Source of the DNA: Rhizoclosmatium globosum
Taxonomy: Eukaryota; Chytridiomycota; Chytridiomycetes; Chytridiales; Chytriomycetaceae
Assembly: GCA_002104985.1 (NCBI GenBank)
Contig: MCGO01000010.1
Location: 248,001-312,000 of the forward strand
Length of the DNA: 64,000 nucleotides
Direction: 5' to 3'
This document shows positions 42,150 through 54,133 of the stretch, in pieces (within the stretch, counting starts at the first letter, position 1; the number at the start of each line of letters is the position of its first letter). Made by a program: the position numbers and the translations under genes. A model generated the notes under the pieces. That model was not told the DNA's origin. It was given only the letters and a program-made list of their open reading frames with translations, and did not search any database.

Positions 42150-45100
42150 TCACAAAATCAAAACGAACTTCTTGGAAACAGTCAAGACACCGTTTCCAGA
42201 ACCCTCCAAAACAGTCCACTTTGGCAAGACAGCCTTTTCCAAAGAGTCCCATCCTGGAATGTACGCCAAATCATCAACATAACATCCCACCTTCATCGTC
42301 AATAACTTAGCACTTGCACCCAACTCATCAATACGGGTACGGTTCACCTTCACAGTAAATGTCTGTGGCTCATCAAAGTAACTCTTGTACGCAAACGCAG
42401 TTCCAACACGAGAGTCGAACTTTGAAGGACGAACAGAGTTGGTTCCTGGCCAGACGTTGTAAGGATAGATTCCACCCTTTTCATTCAATCTCCAAGCATT
42501 ATCATCGCCTTCGACACCACCAAAGAAGCAAATACGACTGTACTCGCTACGAACAGTCACAGACCAGGTGCTCTTTCCAATCTCCTGGAACTCCACAACA
42601 TCAAGAGCCTTAGCGAGTTCAGGGAAACGTGGTCCATGGATCTTGTTGGGGATTGGGTCAATGGAACACTTTGTTGTAACTTTGTTGACCGCTGAGCATT
42701 TGGTGGACTTTGGCTTCAAAACAGTTGGAACAAGGTATGGAAGAGCCAAGGTGTTGAAAGTGAGGTCGTAAGTTGTCTTTGGGTTGTTGACATCAGTTAC
42801 GTCCATTTCCATTTTGGGGATGATCTTCAAAGGGTGTTCACGGTCAAATGGAGCCACATCACTTGGAATGGTCAAGGGCTCGTACAGTTGATTGAGCAGA
42901 AGAAGAGAAGCGAGACCAAGAACAAAGAGAGACAACTGAGAAGTTCGAGCAATGGTATTAGGGGCAGTCAACACGTAAGGCAGGAGGGAAACGACGAGAA
43001 TGCTGGCAAACAGCGTAACCAATCCAATAACTCCCAATGCTGGAGTACCATCGATGATAGTTGGCTCAATTCCCATGAGAAGCTGGTTAATAGTGTGGAG
43101 TGTGCTGACAACGGGCATGACAGTGGCAGCACCAAAGACAGGGAACCAATTGGGAAGGTTAGAGCGCTTCTTCTTAGGTGGCTCGACCTTCTTGACTTCA
43201 GCAGCTTCACCCTCCGCAGAGGTAGCGTCAGCAGTCCCGGCCTTACGGTTCCTCAGCTTGTCATCTGTTTTGATTGGTGCAGCAGCCTTCTCTTCGTTCT
43301 TTCCGTCGCCCTGTTTCGATTCATTTCCGAACCAAGATCTCTCAAGCAACCAATCATGGCCAAATGCAAGACATCCGAACAGAACCCATACACCATGAGT
43401 GTAAAGCAATCCAATGTCATGTCTGGCGGAGATCGCAACAAGGGCAGTGACGGGAACCCAAGCAATCAAAGTGCCGACTTGAGAAACATGCCAGTTGAGC
43501 ATTTCTTGGTGTTCATTTGCGGGAGTAGCATTCACATCAGTGGTGGTGAATGGAGATCTGATAAAGTAAAACGGAGCCAAGGCACCGAAAGTACTGCTGG
43601 CAAACACAGCAGCTCTTGCAGCAATTGGATGACCATAGATGGCGAGGGGACGAATCTGAATGAAGTTTAGAAACGTGAATAAAAACCGTTTTTTGGAAAC
43701 AAACCTGTTCAATCGCGGCGATCACAGCAATTGGAGCAACAGAAGATAGAACTAGAGCAGCCAAAAACTGGAATGCAACCAGAGTGAAAGATACATTCTT
43801 GACTTCTCTGGCGTGAGCAGCAACGAAATTGTGAGTTCTTGAAATCCCCAAACTAATCAAGAGGATAACGAGACCAAACAACGAAGAGGCAGCAATGAAG
43901 TAGATGTGGAAAGGAATGACAGGCATGAACGCAAAGATCTCCATCCAGTAGACTCCCGGAGTCAAAGAATCAGATTCACTCCATTTTTCACCATTCATAA
44001 ATTTATCGTCTCGCAACAAGTTGACCACAGTCTTGACTGCACTGTCTCCCATATGCTGGAGCGAACTCACATATTGAGCGTTCCACTTGTCATTTTTGGT
44101 GTGGTAGTGATATCTGTCCTTGACAAAGGCAATGTCAATTCCAGCTTCACCGTTTTCGTTGTACACGTCATAGTCAGTGGTGCTTCGAACCATACCCAGA
44201 TTCATAACATCGTTTCCGATGACAGAACTGTAAGGCTGCAAAACGCTGTCGGCGTATGTTTTGAGCATGGTGTAATCACTTCCACGGTAGAGCATAGCTG
44301 GACCAGCTCTACCTCCACCCTCAAGGTTGATGGAGGCACGAACAGACTTGTAAAAATTGTGCTTTGTGAAATGACGAGCTCCCAATAGTCCACACTCTTC
44401 ACAGTTGTTGAGAACAAAAATGATGGAGTAAGGAAGAGGGTTCTCTTCGTCGGTGGAAAGAAGACGGATCATCTATATCACGATGTTAGTATCTATACTT
44501 GTTTCGCTGGTTTAACTTACTTCGAGGATAACCGCAACAGCGATACCGTCGTCGGAAGCACCAGGACTGCTAACGACAGCGTCATAGTGGGCACTGACCA
44601 ACAAAGATGGACACTCCTTTCCTCCCCTAAACTCACAAATACCTCTGAGCTTGACAATAATGTTGTCTAGAGCCAGTGAATAGGTCTTGTTCTATGAAGT
44701 CAAGAACCAGTTAGGACACAAATCTCCAAATCATCCAAAAGGGCAGCTTACTTGAGCCTGACGAGGGAAATCGAAAGGACCCGCCAATACAGACTTCTGG
44801 TCTCTTTCAATGTAGAGCCTCTTGTTTCCGTTCTTGGTTCCGTCCTTCCACTCATGAAGCATCGCAACAATCTCATCGGCAGTTTGGAAGTTAGCCTTCG
44901 AGGAGAAAGGTCTTGGGCCAAACTTTAAGATTTCCTCCAAGTGCAGCTGAAGAAGGACGAGTTAGATGTCGCGTTCAAGTTGAAAGACCCAATTTAAATA
45001 AACACACTTGAGCAACACGGGCATCGAACTTTGGCATGTGCTTTGGCGGGCCCCAGATTCGCTCAGTGATTCTAGTTACGATGAGCTCGGAGATGTCGAC

Positions 45101-45325
45101 CGTGTCCTTCTTTTGGCTTTCGTGCGGGGACGGGTACGGCGAGGGCAGGGCTCCTTGAAGGGACCGCATGTACACCACTCCAGAGGTGATTAGGAGAAGG
45201 AAGAAGAGCGCAAGAATCGATCCGGTCTGCTTAGGCTTCTTCTCAATTGGTCTGCCACGGCGACGGACGGCAGCCTGAGCTGCAACACCAACAAGCGGTG
45301 GTGGTTGTGTTGGTTGTTGGGACAT
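42150..45325 (-). CDS. M28 family metallopeptidase, ERMP1/Pff1-like membrane protein
   Basis: Relatives sit in the ER or vacuole membrane as predicted zinc aminopeptidases. The exons on the minus strand are 45008-45325, 44752-44946, 44521-44691, 43705-44472 and 42150-43655 (985 residues). After a basic N-terminus there is one helix (SILALFFLLLITSGVVYM). The peptidase domain has LLVSAHYDAVVSSPGASDDG (zinc His and Asp), NNCEECGLLGARHF (catalytic Glu pair), INLEGGG and DYDVY. A multi-pass region follows, with about eight helices, then a lumenal C-terminal domain with SRICFFGGVEGDDN-type strands. Human ERMP1 has about 904 residues with the same order. Confidence 0.88.
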
Positions 45326-45405
45326 TTGGGAAGGAGTAAAAAAGGGGGGAAAAACGCCACCACTATCTCTCGGAAACAGTCGGGGCTGGACGCCACCAGC
45401 CCAAT

Positions 45406-46891
45406 TTATTCGGTTTTTGCTTTCTGCTCTGTCTTTGCTTCCTGATTCTGTTGCATCAGAGAAGAGAGGATGGGGAGAACACGCTTCAAGGCCATGTCAC
45501 TGTACCGGAATCCAATGTCCCGTCCTGCTTCCAACAATACATCACTTGATGCCGCAATCACTAACACTTTTTCTGCAATGTCTTTTTTGACAAAGCCCAG
45601 TCTTGGTTCAAATACACCTCGCCTCGAAGCTTGTCCATCCATTTCCTGGAAATCTATGGCATCAAATAGCTCTAAACACAGCCGCGCACTTGCAGAGGTC
45701 GCCAACGCAAAGTAGAGAGCGGGTCCAACAAGTGGGATCCAATGAAGCAAAAAGAGAGGCAGAGCAAAGCCTACTATCACAGCATCGTGTTTCGCTAACC
45801 AATTTTGCTTTTGTTCGCGTGTCATTTTAGATCGAGACAGATATGGTTCCACCAGCTCTCTGGCTAAGGCTCGTAATTCCAGCACAGCTCGCATCAGGGG
45901 GCCTCGAACATATTTTCCAAGAGTTGGATGAACGAAGGAGAGGACAAATATGAGACCAGCGAATGGATAATTGACTTTAGCACCAATGTAAAAGAATGTG
46001 GCACTGGGCCAAGCCAATCGTCCAAGAATGGGTATAAAGCTGAGTGCCCAAACGAGCAAGAGAATCTTGATTCGGCTCCAGTATCGCGAAAAGAAGGCTT
46101 GCAAGTTTCCGTACCATACTTTTTTCTCGTTCTTTGGGTCAAATGATTCATTGATAACTTGGGTTGCGTTCTTGGTTAGGCGAAAGTTGGGGTTCTCAAT
46201 TTCTCCCATAAACAACGTGAGAGATTCGTGGAAGATACGGTCCATGGGTCCTGGGAAGTAGTAGCTAAACAATTGATGAATATTGGATGAATATTGGATG
46301 AATATTGGATGAATATTGGATGAATATTGGATGAATATTGGATGAATATTGGATGAGCAAAGCCACTACAACTCACCGAACAACATAGAGGCCAAGCTCG
46401 GGCATGGCTAACATAATACCAAAGAACCCTTTCCAAACATATCCAACAACCAAGTCAAAGTACTGGAGGAATTCGCTATTGTGGTGACTTGAATCCAAAG
46501 TCGCAGCCCAAGTGACACCCCAGACCACACGGCGCAGAATGCGGACCGGCAGTGTAGCCACCTGTCCCAGGATATAAACAATCACGATTGTGATGGCCAA
46601 GGTGGTGAAAACGTTCAATAAATGCTTGCGCGTGACTGGTGAGCGAAGAGCTCGAATTGTTCCATCAGCAGCAAGGAGCACACCAAAGGCAAACGATGAA
46701 AGGACCGTTCTGTTGTGATTTGCCCATCGATCTTCAAGGAGAGAGACAGCCTTTTCAGCAGCTTCCTGGAATGTTGGGATTGCTGTTGAAGCTGTTGAAG
46801 CATTGCTATTCGCTACACTTGATTGTCCTGTTGATGAAGAAGTATTCGACTTGTCCCTAGAGGAGCTGCTTGGTGGTGTTTCGGTGGTCAT
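45406..46891 (-). CDS. Multi-pass membrane protein, EI24/Lds-like
   Basis: The exons on the minus strand are 46377-46891 and 45406-46264 (457 residues). The first 50 residues are Ser/Thr-rich. Hydrophobic segments include SSFAFGVLLAADG, VFTTLAITIVIVYILG, GYVWKGFFGIMLAMPELG, ILLLVWALSFIPILGRLA, FAGLIFVLSFVHPTLG and AVIVGFALPLFLLHWIPLVG. The pattern IPILGRLA...WIPLVGPALYFALA is typical of EI24/CysZ-like proteins, which in yeast include Lds2 and Rrt8. The assignment is moderate. The intron holds an 11-bp minisatellite. Confidence 0.6.
46276..46355 (+). repeat. Intronic minisatellite, about seven copies of an 11-bp unit
   Basis: The unit ATGAATATTGG repeats without visible change through most of the 112-nt intron (46265-46376) of the membrane protein gene. 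On the coding strand it reads CCAATATTCAT. It makes this intron about twice as long as its neighbours. Confidence 0.9.
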
Positions 46892-47066
46892 ACTCAACTG
46901 TGTTTGTTTGAAGTTCTTGGTTGTTCAAGAAAAAGAGTCATTCCCACGATTCATGCCTCATTTTTCCTTGATTTCTCCGATCAAACTCGTGGAATAACGA
47001 TCGGTTGAATAATTTATCGGAAACATTTGTTTTCTTCTAAAAGTAATTAGTTGACAATCTTCCAGA

Positions 47067-47788
47067 ATGAGCTCACGTCCCAACATCCGTCGTCGCGTCC
47101 AAGACCCCAAAATTAATACAACCATCAATCCGCAACTCACAAAACGAAGCTCGAACCTTTCAGTCACGTCAGAGAGATCGCCAACTTCACCGTCTTCTCC
47201 ACGCAGAAGTGCGTTAAATCGTTCACGTTCTCCAAACGCAGTCAGCTCGTTCTGGGGCGAGGATTCTGGCAAAAAATATGATAGTCAAACGTCGGTGGCA
47301 TCGTCCACTGCAACGTTGAAACCTGACTGGATGAATGAAGAGGAGAAAGCAAACATCAAAGAATGGTACAGCGCGCAAAAATCATCGGTTCTTGAAAGAG
47401 ATTCAGTGGTTAAGCGTAGAAAGAATTTATGGGAGACTCAGCAGATAATGCCAGCTCCTGGAACTGTAAGGAAAAAGAATTGTGCCAACTTTTACAAACC
47501 ATTCAGCTTTTAGACATACTTCCAGCTTGTTGTTCAATCAGATCGTGTATTGCTGAGAGACTGGCCACGACAAAGGTTTTCCCAGGTATTTTTTTGATGT
47601 TTGCTTGATCGACCTTACATTCGTTCAAGAAATGGACTCGTGACGGCGGACTTAATCCAGGAGAGAAAGTGTTCAAGACGCAATATTTTATTGATGGAGA
47701 GGATCGTGACCAGTTGGTTTACATTTTTGGTAGAAAGCTGTATGATGAAGCCATCGAAGCTGCCAAAAACTCTGAGGGTGCTCAATAG
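47067..47788 (+). CDS. Uncharacterised basic protein
   Basis: The exons are 47067-47465, 47526-47585 and 47630-47788 (205 residues). The N-terminal 80 residues are Arg/Ser/Pro-rich with several SP sites. Then come a helical block (WMNEEEKANIKEWYSAQKSS) and an ordered C-terminus (KWTRDGGLNPGEKVFKTQ, FIDGEDRDQLVYIFGRKLYDEA). I do not recognise the family. Size and composition resemble small axonemal microtubule-associated proteins, but no diagnostic motif was seen. It is divergent from the EI24-like gene, with 175 bp between start codons. Confidence 0.7.
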
Positions 47789-47865
47789 AAGCTTTTATTT
47801 GTAGTTTTTTTAAGTTTTCAGCTGAGTAAAGTGACTTTTATTGGAGAATGTGAGACGACGAAAAG

Positions 47866-49345
47866 TCATTTCAAAGATGCTGCCAACATATCCCTAAGTT
47901 TCTGGGTTTTACGGTTCTTCCCAGCAACAAACACTTGCTCAATGTTTCTGTCGTCACCAAGGAACAAGAATCGTTGAAATATGTCCAAAGAAGAGTCCCC
48001 TTCAAATACATCTACTGGACTCCCTTCAACTTTAGGGTCAATAATTAACGCGTCAAAGTCTTTCCCAGGCAAAAAGTTCCCGACCGTATCGCCCAAGCTA
48101 AGGCATTCAGCACCACCAACAGTCGCCAAATGGAAAGCTTCAGCATATGACAATGCCTCGTACTGCTTGATAGAGCCAATTCCAGCTGTTGGAGACTCTA
48201 AGTCATCGCCATCACTTCCCTGACCAATCGACACCATTTTGGATGCCGTTATCGATTGACGTAAAGCATCCAACATGGAAGGAGAAAACCCACCAGCAAC
48301 ATCACTCCCCAATCCAACCTTCAGTCCTTCATCCAACATGCGTCTCACATTCAGTGCCCCAGAACTCAAAGAAAAGTTTGAGTTGGGACAATGAATGATT
48401 CCAACGCCTTTGTCCCGAAGTAATTCACGTTCTCCATAACTACACCAGATACAATGTGCCATGTAAGACCGTTCATGCAAAAGCCCGTGCTGGTTATATA
48501 CATCAGCGTAGCTCCCACACTCCGGATGCATTTCCCCAACCCACTTGATTTCATTCTTGTTTTCAGATAAATGCGATTGAACACGAATTTTAGGATCGTG
48601 TGATGCTGAAATCTCGCCCAACGATGTCATAAGTTTAGATGACGTGGATGGAACGAATCGTGGAGTGATAACAGGCTGAACAAGCGGGTCTCGTTTTCCA
48701 AGAACGTGAGCCACAAATTCTTTGGTGTCTTTGATGGATTGGGAGGTTGTTTCAACAAGGAAGTCGGGTGAATTCCGGTCCATGTTTACTTTTCCAATGA
48801 TTCCACGTTGGCCGACTTCGTGGACGATGTCGGCAAGTATTTTTGTGGATTCCAAGTGGATTGTGGCGAAATAGGAGGCTGTTGTTGTTCCGTTTGTAAG
48901 GAATCGAGCTACAGCTGTACGATATTGAGAGCGAGCGTAGACTGGATCTTTAAACTTTGCTTCGCTTGGAAACGTGTATTTATTGAGCCAGTCTGCAGGG
49001 ACTCGTTAGTGAGTTGAAAGGAGGAAGATGCAACCTACCAAGTAGAGGCAGTTCCATCCCTGTTCCCACAAATGAATACTGCGGAGCATGAACATGTCCA
49101 TCTACAAAGCCTGGAATGATAAGGCGATGTCCCAAATCAACCACATTGATAGAGGAGCTCTTTTTCAAGGTGGCTACCTGTGCGGCTTCAACCACCTTCT
49201 CAATCACCCCATTGGTACCCACAACAATGGCCCCTTTCTCTAGGACCTCAAGCTTTCCCAAAGCGAGAGAGTGGATAATCGTCCCAATGTATAGCGTAGA
49301 CTGTGAGTCCATTGTGGCGCCCCCATCTGCCTTTCTTTTCGACAT
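47866..49345 (-). CDS. Guanine deaminase
   Basis: It converts guanine to xanthine in purine breakdown. The exons on the minus strand are 49039-49345 and 47866-48992 (477 residues). The amidohydrolase landmarks are PGFVDGHVHAPQY (zinc HxH), FLTNGTTTASYF, HLSENKNEI, the His in MAHCIWC, and GLGSDVAGG (catalytic Asp). The C-terminal block GNFLPGKDFDALIIDP is typical of the family. The 46-nt intron has a CTCACTAAC branch region. Another Met at residue 12 (MDSQSTLY) could also start translation. An MFS carrier of the allantoate/nitrogen type lies 12 kb away. Confidence 0.93.
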
Positions 49346-49457
49346 TTCTTTTGACCGGAACGACCAAATCATATCTGCAGATACACGAAAAGGAAAGGGA
49401 AATGATGCGGCTTCTTTATATTCATTCTAAGGGGCCTGCCGATAAGATCCGTTGAAA

Positions 49458-50249
49458 TCAAAGCTTCATCATTTCATAGAGCTTATTGCAAGTATTCCAA
49501 TTCCTTGTCGTCGCAGCAATACCCAACGCCTTCTCAATTGCGTTATTCTCAACTTTTGTGCGTGCATATCCATTTGGAGTGTGCAAATATACCTCTCTTC
49601 TTGATGTCGTAACCGAATATGTATCTTTTAAAGTGATCAATTCATCAAGGTCCGCTTTCAGTTCTGAGGGAAAGGCTTCGATTGTACTGGATGCCATCGG
49701 AGATGCCAAGAAGGTGACATGAAGCCGTTTTGGATCCACACCTTTTCGGTTCAAATACGGGTTACCAGTTACTATACTTTGAATTTCCTCGAAAGTGCGT
49801 ATGGAAAGAGGAAGGTTTGAATAACCGAACTCGTCATCAATGTTTTCTTGGATGTGTTTCATCAAATCACTCATGGGAATTGCGTGTGATTCTGGGCGAG
49901 AGAAAACAACGTTTCCGGATTGAATATATGTCTTGACGTTCAGGAAGCCAAGTTTAGTAAAGAGTTGTGAGAGGGTGGCCATCTTCATGGGTTTGCTACC
50001 ACCGATGTTCACGCCCCGCAGAAGACATACGAGTACAATTGATGGTAAAGAAAGCATCGAGCCGGTTGTGGGCTCGTTTTCTATGGGGGGATCTGGCTGA
50101 CGTTGTGGAGATCGTTTACGTTTGCCAGTCTTGTCAAGGGGAGCACTGGAGGGCAAGTCCACACTTTCCACACTTTCCACAGTTTCTGCAGTTTCAATGG
50201 AGGCGGCTTCGTCAGTTTTTGACTTCTTCGTTGATCGGGTTTGCCGCAT
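49458..50249 (-). CDS. DUF1697 family protein
   Basis: A single exon of 263 residues from the Met at 50249 (MRQTRSTKKSK); an in-frame Met at 50288 would overlap the divergent neighbour. The first 70 residues are charged and disordered. The DUF1697 block is clear: VCLLRGVNIGGSKPMKMATL, LFTKLGFLNVKTYIQSGNVVF, NPYLNRKGVDPKRLHVTFLA and ARTKVENNAIEKALGIAATTRNWNTC. This family is common in bacteria and patchy in fungi, with no known activity. Its start is 14 bp from that of the next gene on the other strand. Confidence 0.85.
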   Translation of the reverse strand: MRQTRSTKKSKTDEAASIETAETVESVESVDLPSSAPLDKTGKRKRSPQRQPDPPIENEPTTGSMLSLPSIVLVCLLRGVNIGGSKPMKMATLSQLFTKLGFLNVKTYIQSGNVVFSRPESHAIPMSDLMKHIQENIDDEFGYSNLPLSIRTFEEIQSIVTGNPYLNRKGVDPKRLHVTFLASPMASSTIEAFPSELKADLDELITLKDTYSVTTSRREVYLHTPNGYARTKVENNAIEKALGIAATTRNWNTCNKLYEMMKL

Positions 50250-50263
50250 TCTTTTTCTGAAGA

Positions 50264-51025
50264 ATGGTTTTGACGGCGACTTCAGCAATCAGCCTTCCAC
50301 GCAGTCAACGGAAACTGAATCTACATAAGGCCCTCTCTGCCAATAGTCGCTTCTGTGTCCTATTGGTACAAGGCTTTCTATCAACCTTCACCGATTCAAA
50401 GAAAGCAAGTTATCTTCGTGAGAAGTGCAAAATCCTTGGATGTGACTTTATCACATATGACCATTCAGGACATGGTCCGAAACCATCGATACCTTTTAAT
50501 GAGTGTACGTTGACGACGTGGAAGGAGGACTTGCTTGAACTGGTGGACGGTTTAGGCGAGAAACCAATTGTAATGGTTGGCAGTTCGATGGGACTGCATC
50601 TCACCTTGCATGCTGCCAAAAAGTACCCAACCAAAATTAAAGGAATCATTGGTGTTGGCGGAGCATTTCGAATGGATCGCGTTGCTAAAGCGTTTCGGGA
50701 ATACGCTGGGAACGAAACCGTATGGAATCGACCTTCGCCATACAGTCCAACGGGATTCTATGAAATACACTTGAAGCTGGTTGAGTCGTTGGAAATGGTT
50801 GAAAATCAGCATCGACGAATCGGATTTGATGGACCGGTTGTGCTTGTGCATGGAATGAAGGACGATGTTGTTCCAACGGAAGATGCGTTCCAGGCATCTG
50901 AAGCCATAAGCAGTTCCGATGTTGAAGTACGGTTGTTGAAGGATGGAGACCACCGACTTTCAAGTGACGAGAGCCTTGCAGCTGTTGGACGAGCATTGCG
51001 AGATGTTCTTGATCAATTATCCTAA
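50264..51025 (+). CDS. Alpha/beta hydrolase, ABHD10-like
   Basis: A single exon of 253 residues. ABHD10 is a mitochondrial S-depalmitoylase and acyl-glucuronide esterase. The hydrolase features are the oxyanion region LLVQGFLS, DHSGHG, the nucleophile elbow GSSMG, HGMKDDVVP with the catalytic Asp, and GDHRLS with the catalytic His. The order and spacing match ABHD10, including SPYSPTGFYEI. The first 20 residues (MVLTATSAISLPRSQRKLNL) have basic residues and no acids, which suits a mitochondrial presequence. Both this gene and the DUF1697 gene must use promoters inside each other's coding or 5' regions, or share one. Confidence 0.82.
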   Translation: MVLTATSAISLPRSQRKLNLHKALSANSRFCVLLVQGFLSTFTDSKKASYLREKCKILGCDFITYDHSGHGPKPSIPFNECTLTTWKEDLLELVDGLGEKPIVMVGSSMGLHLTLHAAKKYPTKIKGIIGVGGAFRMDRVAKAFREYAGNETVWNRPSPYSPTGFYEIHLKLVESLEMVENQHRRIGFDGPVVLVHGMKDDVVPTEDAFQASEAISSSDVEVRLLKDGDHRLSSDESLAAVGRALRDVLDQLS

Positions 51026-51070
51026 TATTAACTATTACATTTATTGTGTTTGTATTAAACAAGAAGTCCA

Positions 51071-53983
51071 ATGTCGTCGTTTGTGACTTCAGTTCTCGGA
51101 TTTGTTGACGCCGCGGCCGTCGAAGTTGATTCAGCGACGGGTCTTCCAAGTGGCGTCGCGGGGCTTCTTCGGCACATTCACATTCAATTTGGCGATTTGA
51201 GAAGCGACGATGTTGACTTGGTTGTTGCGGCCCTCGAACGACGCATCAACGACGTCAAAGTAAGAAATTGTTTTAGTTGTTTGGACATTGTTTGCTTTAG
51301 ATTGCTTGTTTGGAGTGCCAGAGCCTCGTTCTTATTGGTCTGTTTGTAGGCTCAAACGGAAGACATTCTGCTTGCCCACGAGGATGAATGCCAGTCTCTC
51401 CTGGCTTCCGCTCTGGCTCAGGAACAGGATACGAGAGATCGTATCGTTGATCTCAAGACCCGTGTCAATCACGTTCAGCATCCTGTTGTATGTCCCACAC
51501 TTCCCTACCTCAACCATAAAATGGGCCTCTGACATCCATCCCTTCACTCGATCCAATAGACAGGTCTCCTTCATGTTCGAAAATCAGAATTAGAGCAAGA
51601 GAAAGAAGCACAGAGGGCTGCAGAGCGGGAAGAGCGCTTGACTCGCATTCATTCAGAAGTCAATGCCTTTACCGAATCAGCTGAAGCCTGTAAATTAATA
51701 TTGACTGAGTTTGGGGATCTTGTTGACGCCGTCGATACCTTGAACGATTTGGTGAGTTGATTGATCATGGAGCGACTCTGTCCTCGCTTCAACTATACTA
51801 ACTTTGCTTTCAGGAAATCAGCTTGGAAGGCATTGTCGATTGTGAGGAAGTAATTCCTCGTTCTTCGCTAGAAGATGTGTTCGAAAACGTCAAGACCATG
51901 ATTGTTCAACGCGTTGAGGATGCGTTTTCAAACGTGTTTGTAATCCAACCCCAAGAAGGATCCGTGACTATCACTACAAGATCGGCCGTGCGAGGTATAC
52001 CATATTTTTCTCGCATGTACAAAAACACTCACTTATACTTCACTCATTAAGTGTCCAACCCAGAGATTCCCGCTCAACCCATTTTCATTCAAACAGAGTC
52101 ACTGTTGAAAGTCATCAAAACACTCAATATTCACATTCCACTCTATTCAAATCTTTCCAGGAGCCTTATGAAATCAGTATTGAAGCCAGTAATTCTTAAT
52201 CCTGGTTGCACACTCATAATTTCCGACGAGAAACTTCGAGATCAAGATGAAATTAATATTGGAAAGTTGAATATTCGATTTGAGTCCAATCAAAATACTT
52301 CTGCAGGAATCTCGGATGGTATGTGTTTGGTATGACATTGTGCAAACCACTCATCCAATCCTCCAGGCCTTACCAAGTTGACTACAATCTTTCAATTCAT
52401 TTCTCAAAACTTTTTCTCGTCCACAACTCCCCCTCCTCACGACCTCGTCCAATCCACATGGTCCAACCTCGCCAGTACAATAATTGACCATTTATTAACT
52501 CCTCTGATTCCAACGACGCCCGAAACTCTGAAACAGTTCCCAACAACCGTTGCTAAGCCTTGTATCGAGTTTGAAGACGCGATGGAGGATTTGGCGTGGG
52601 TTCCATTGGCGAATGAAAACTGGAGGCATCTGAAAGGATATTGTGGAAGTGTAGAAACGCATTACTGTGTAGCTCGATGGGAAATGTTCATGGAAAAGGG
52701 CCGAGAGGCGATGCTGAAAGAAGACTTTGAGACTGTTGTCATTGGAGGAATAACAGAAAAGTTTGATATCAGTAAGTGCAGATGAAAGGCCCAACTCCAA
52801 GATTGATAATTAAACAGGCGACCTGGAGACTTTCCTCAAAGCTCATACGAAGCCACCGACTGTAAAGGCGAAAGAGATGCCGCTTTTGTATCCCCCAGGA
52901 TCGACTGGTGCTGAATTATTGGAAGGTCTCCTCGTTTTTCCTCGTTGCTCCATCAGCAGGCGAACTCATCAAGTGGTCAAACTTCTTGACGAAATTATTG
53001 AAGAAGGAACTGCAGAAGGCGTCTCTCCTTATTGTGCATCACGATTCTACCTTCTCACAAGGGATCTACTGACACTGCATTTGACCCTTACACCTATCAA
53101 GCACGGCCAACATCTGAAAAAACTTCCTCAAGCCTCTTTGATTTATCATAACGATTGTTTATTCCTTGCGGATCACTTGATTCGCACGGTTGGACCAACA
53201 GTTCGTGTTGGAGTGAGCACAAAGTTTGGTGACAAGAGACTTGTTTTGGAAAGCGAAGTGTCCTACATTGATTTAGCAGCACAGTTCAGGAACTCAGGAA
53301 TGGAAGTGTTCAATAACCAGCTCGTGAGTTTTTCCTTGTAAACAATGTCAATCTCACCTTCTTGCCAGATGGCTCAAAAAACTCACATTTTGGAGCTTAT
53401 CTCGTCTACTAATGGTCTTGGAATGGGAGACGACGCTCGCGCATTGGAGGTGCAAAAGATGCTCTCACAAGTTATGTACTCGACTCGCCAAGTGATCTCC
53501 GTGTGGGCCCCGCCAATGTCACCCGTCGCGTTTCACAAGAAACTTATTTGTGCTCTTGCAGGTTGGATAATATCTGCCGTCACAGTTGAAATCCTGAGTG
53601 CGATCGACATTGCTGACGAGGAGAGTCACCGACTCAACGAAATGATGCATAAATTGGAACGGTCCTGCACGTTGTTGTTTGTAGGAGATTCGGATGAACC
53701 GTCGTCAACCGAATATGAGGAAGGGCAGGCATTGCTGCGAAGGCATGTTGGAGTCGAGTTCACAAAGTACCGCAAGCTCAAAGAAATGATGGTTATGAGT
53801 TTCGCAGGGATTATGGATCTTTTCCGAGGTGGTAGAGGTGATGGTTTTCTGCATGATGAAGAGGAAGGAGGTTTGAATGAGTTTTCTGGTGAGGAGTTGT
53901 GTGGGCTGGTCAGGGCGCTGTTCTCGGACACACCGCTGCGACAAAAGAATCTGGCAGAAATCAGGGAGATGCGGGGAATGTAA
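51071..53983 (+). CDS. ZW10/Dsl1-type tethering and kinetochore protein
   Basis: ZW10 works in ER-Golgi tethering with RINT1 and NAG and at kinetochores in animals. The exons are 51071-51259, 51350-51487, 51561-51752, 51814-51994, 52052-52318, 52367-52771, 52818-53323 and 53369-53983 (830 residues; typical ZW10 has about 780). The N-terminus is coiled-coil (LLHVRKSELEQEKEAQRAAE). The conserved C-terminal half has ASRFYLLTRDLLTLHLTL, SLIYHNDCLFLADHLI, MEVFNNQL and QVISVWAPPMSPVAFHKKL, then the final LVRALFSDTPLRQKNLAEI. The frame is kept through all eight exons. Confidence 0.85.
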
Positions 53984-54133
53984 ATGTTTTGTATGCGTGC
54001 GACGCAGCTGTCAGCCAAGGAGATTGCAGAAAAAAAAGGAAATAGAATTTTTCCAGTCCATCCAGCCGAGGGCCCTTATTTTTAACTGTGTCTGAAAGAA
54101 CAGCCCAAAACGACAGCACGGATCCAGTCAGCG

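Noticed and set aside
46276..46355. CRISPR array from the regularly spaced 11-bp units
   Set aside because: The units are contiguous with no spacers, and the host is a eukaryote.
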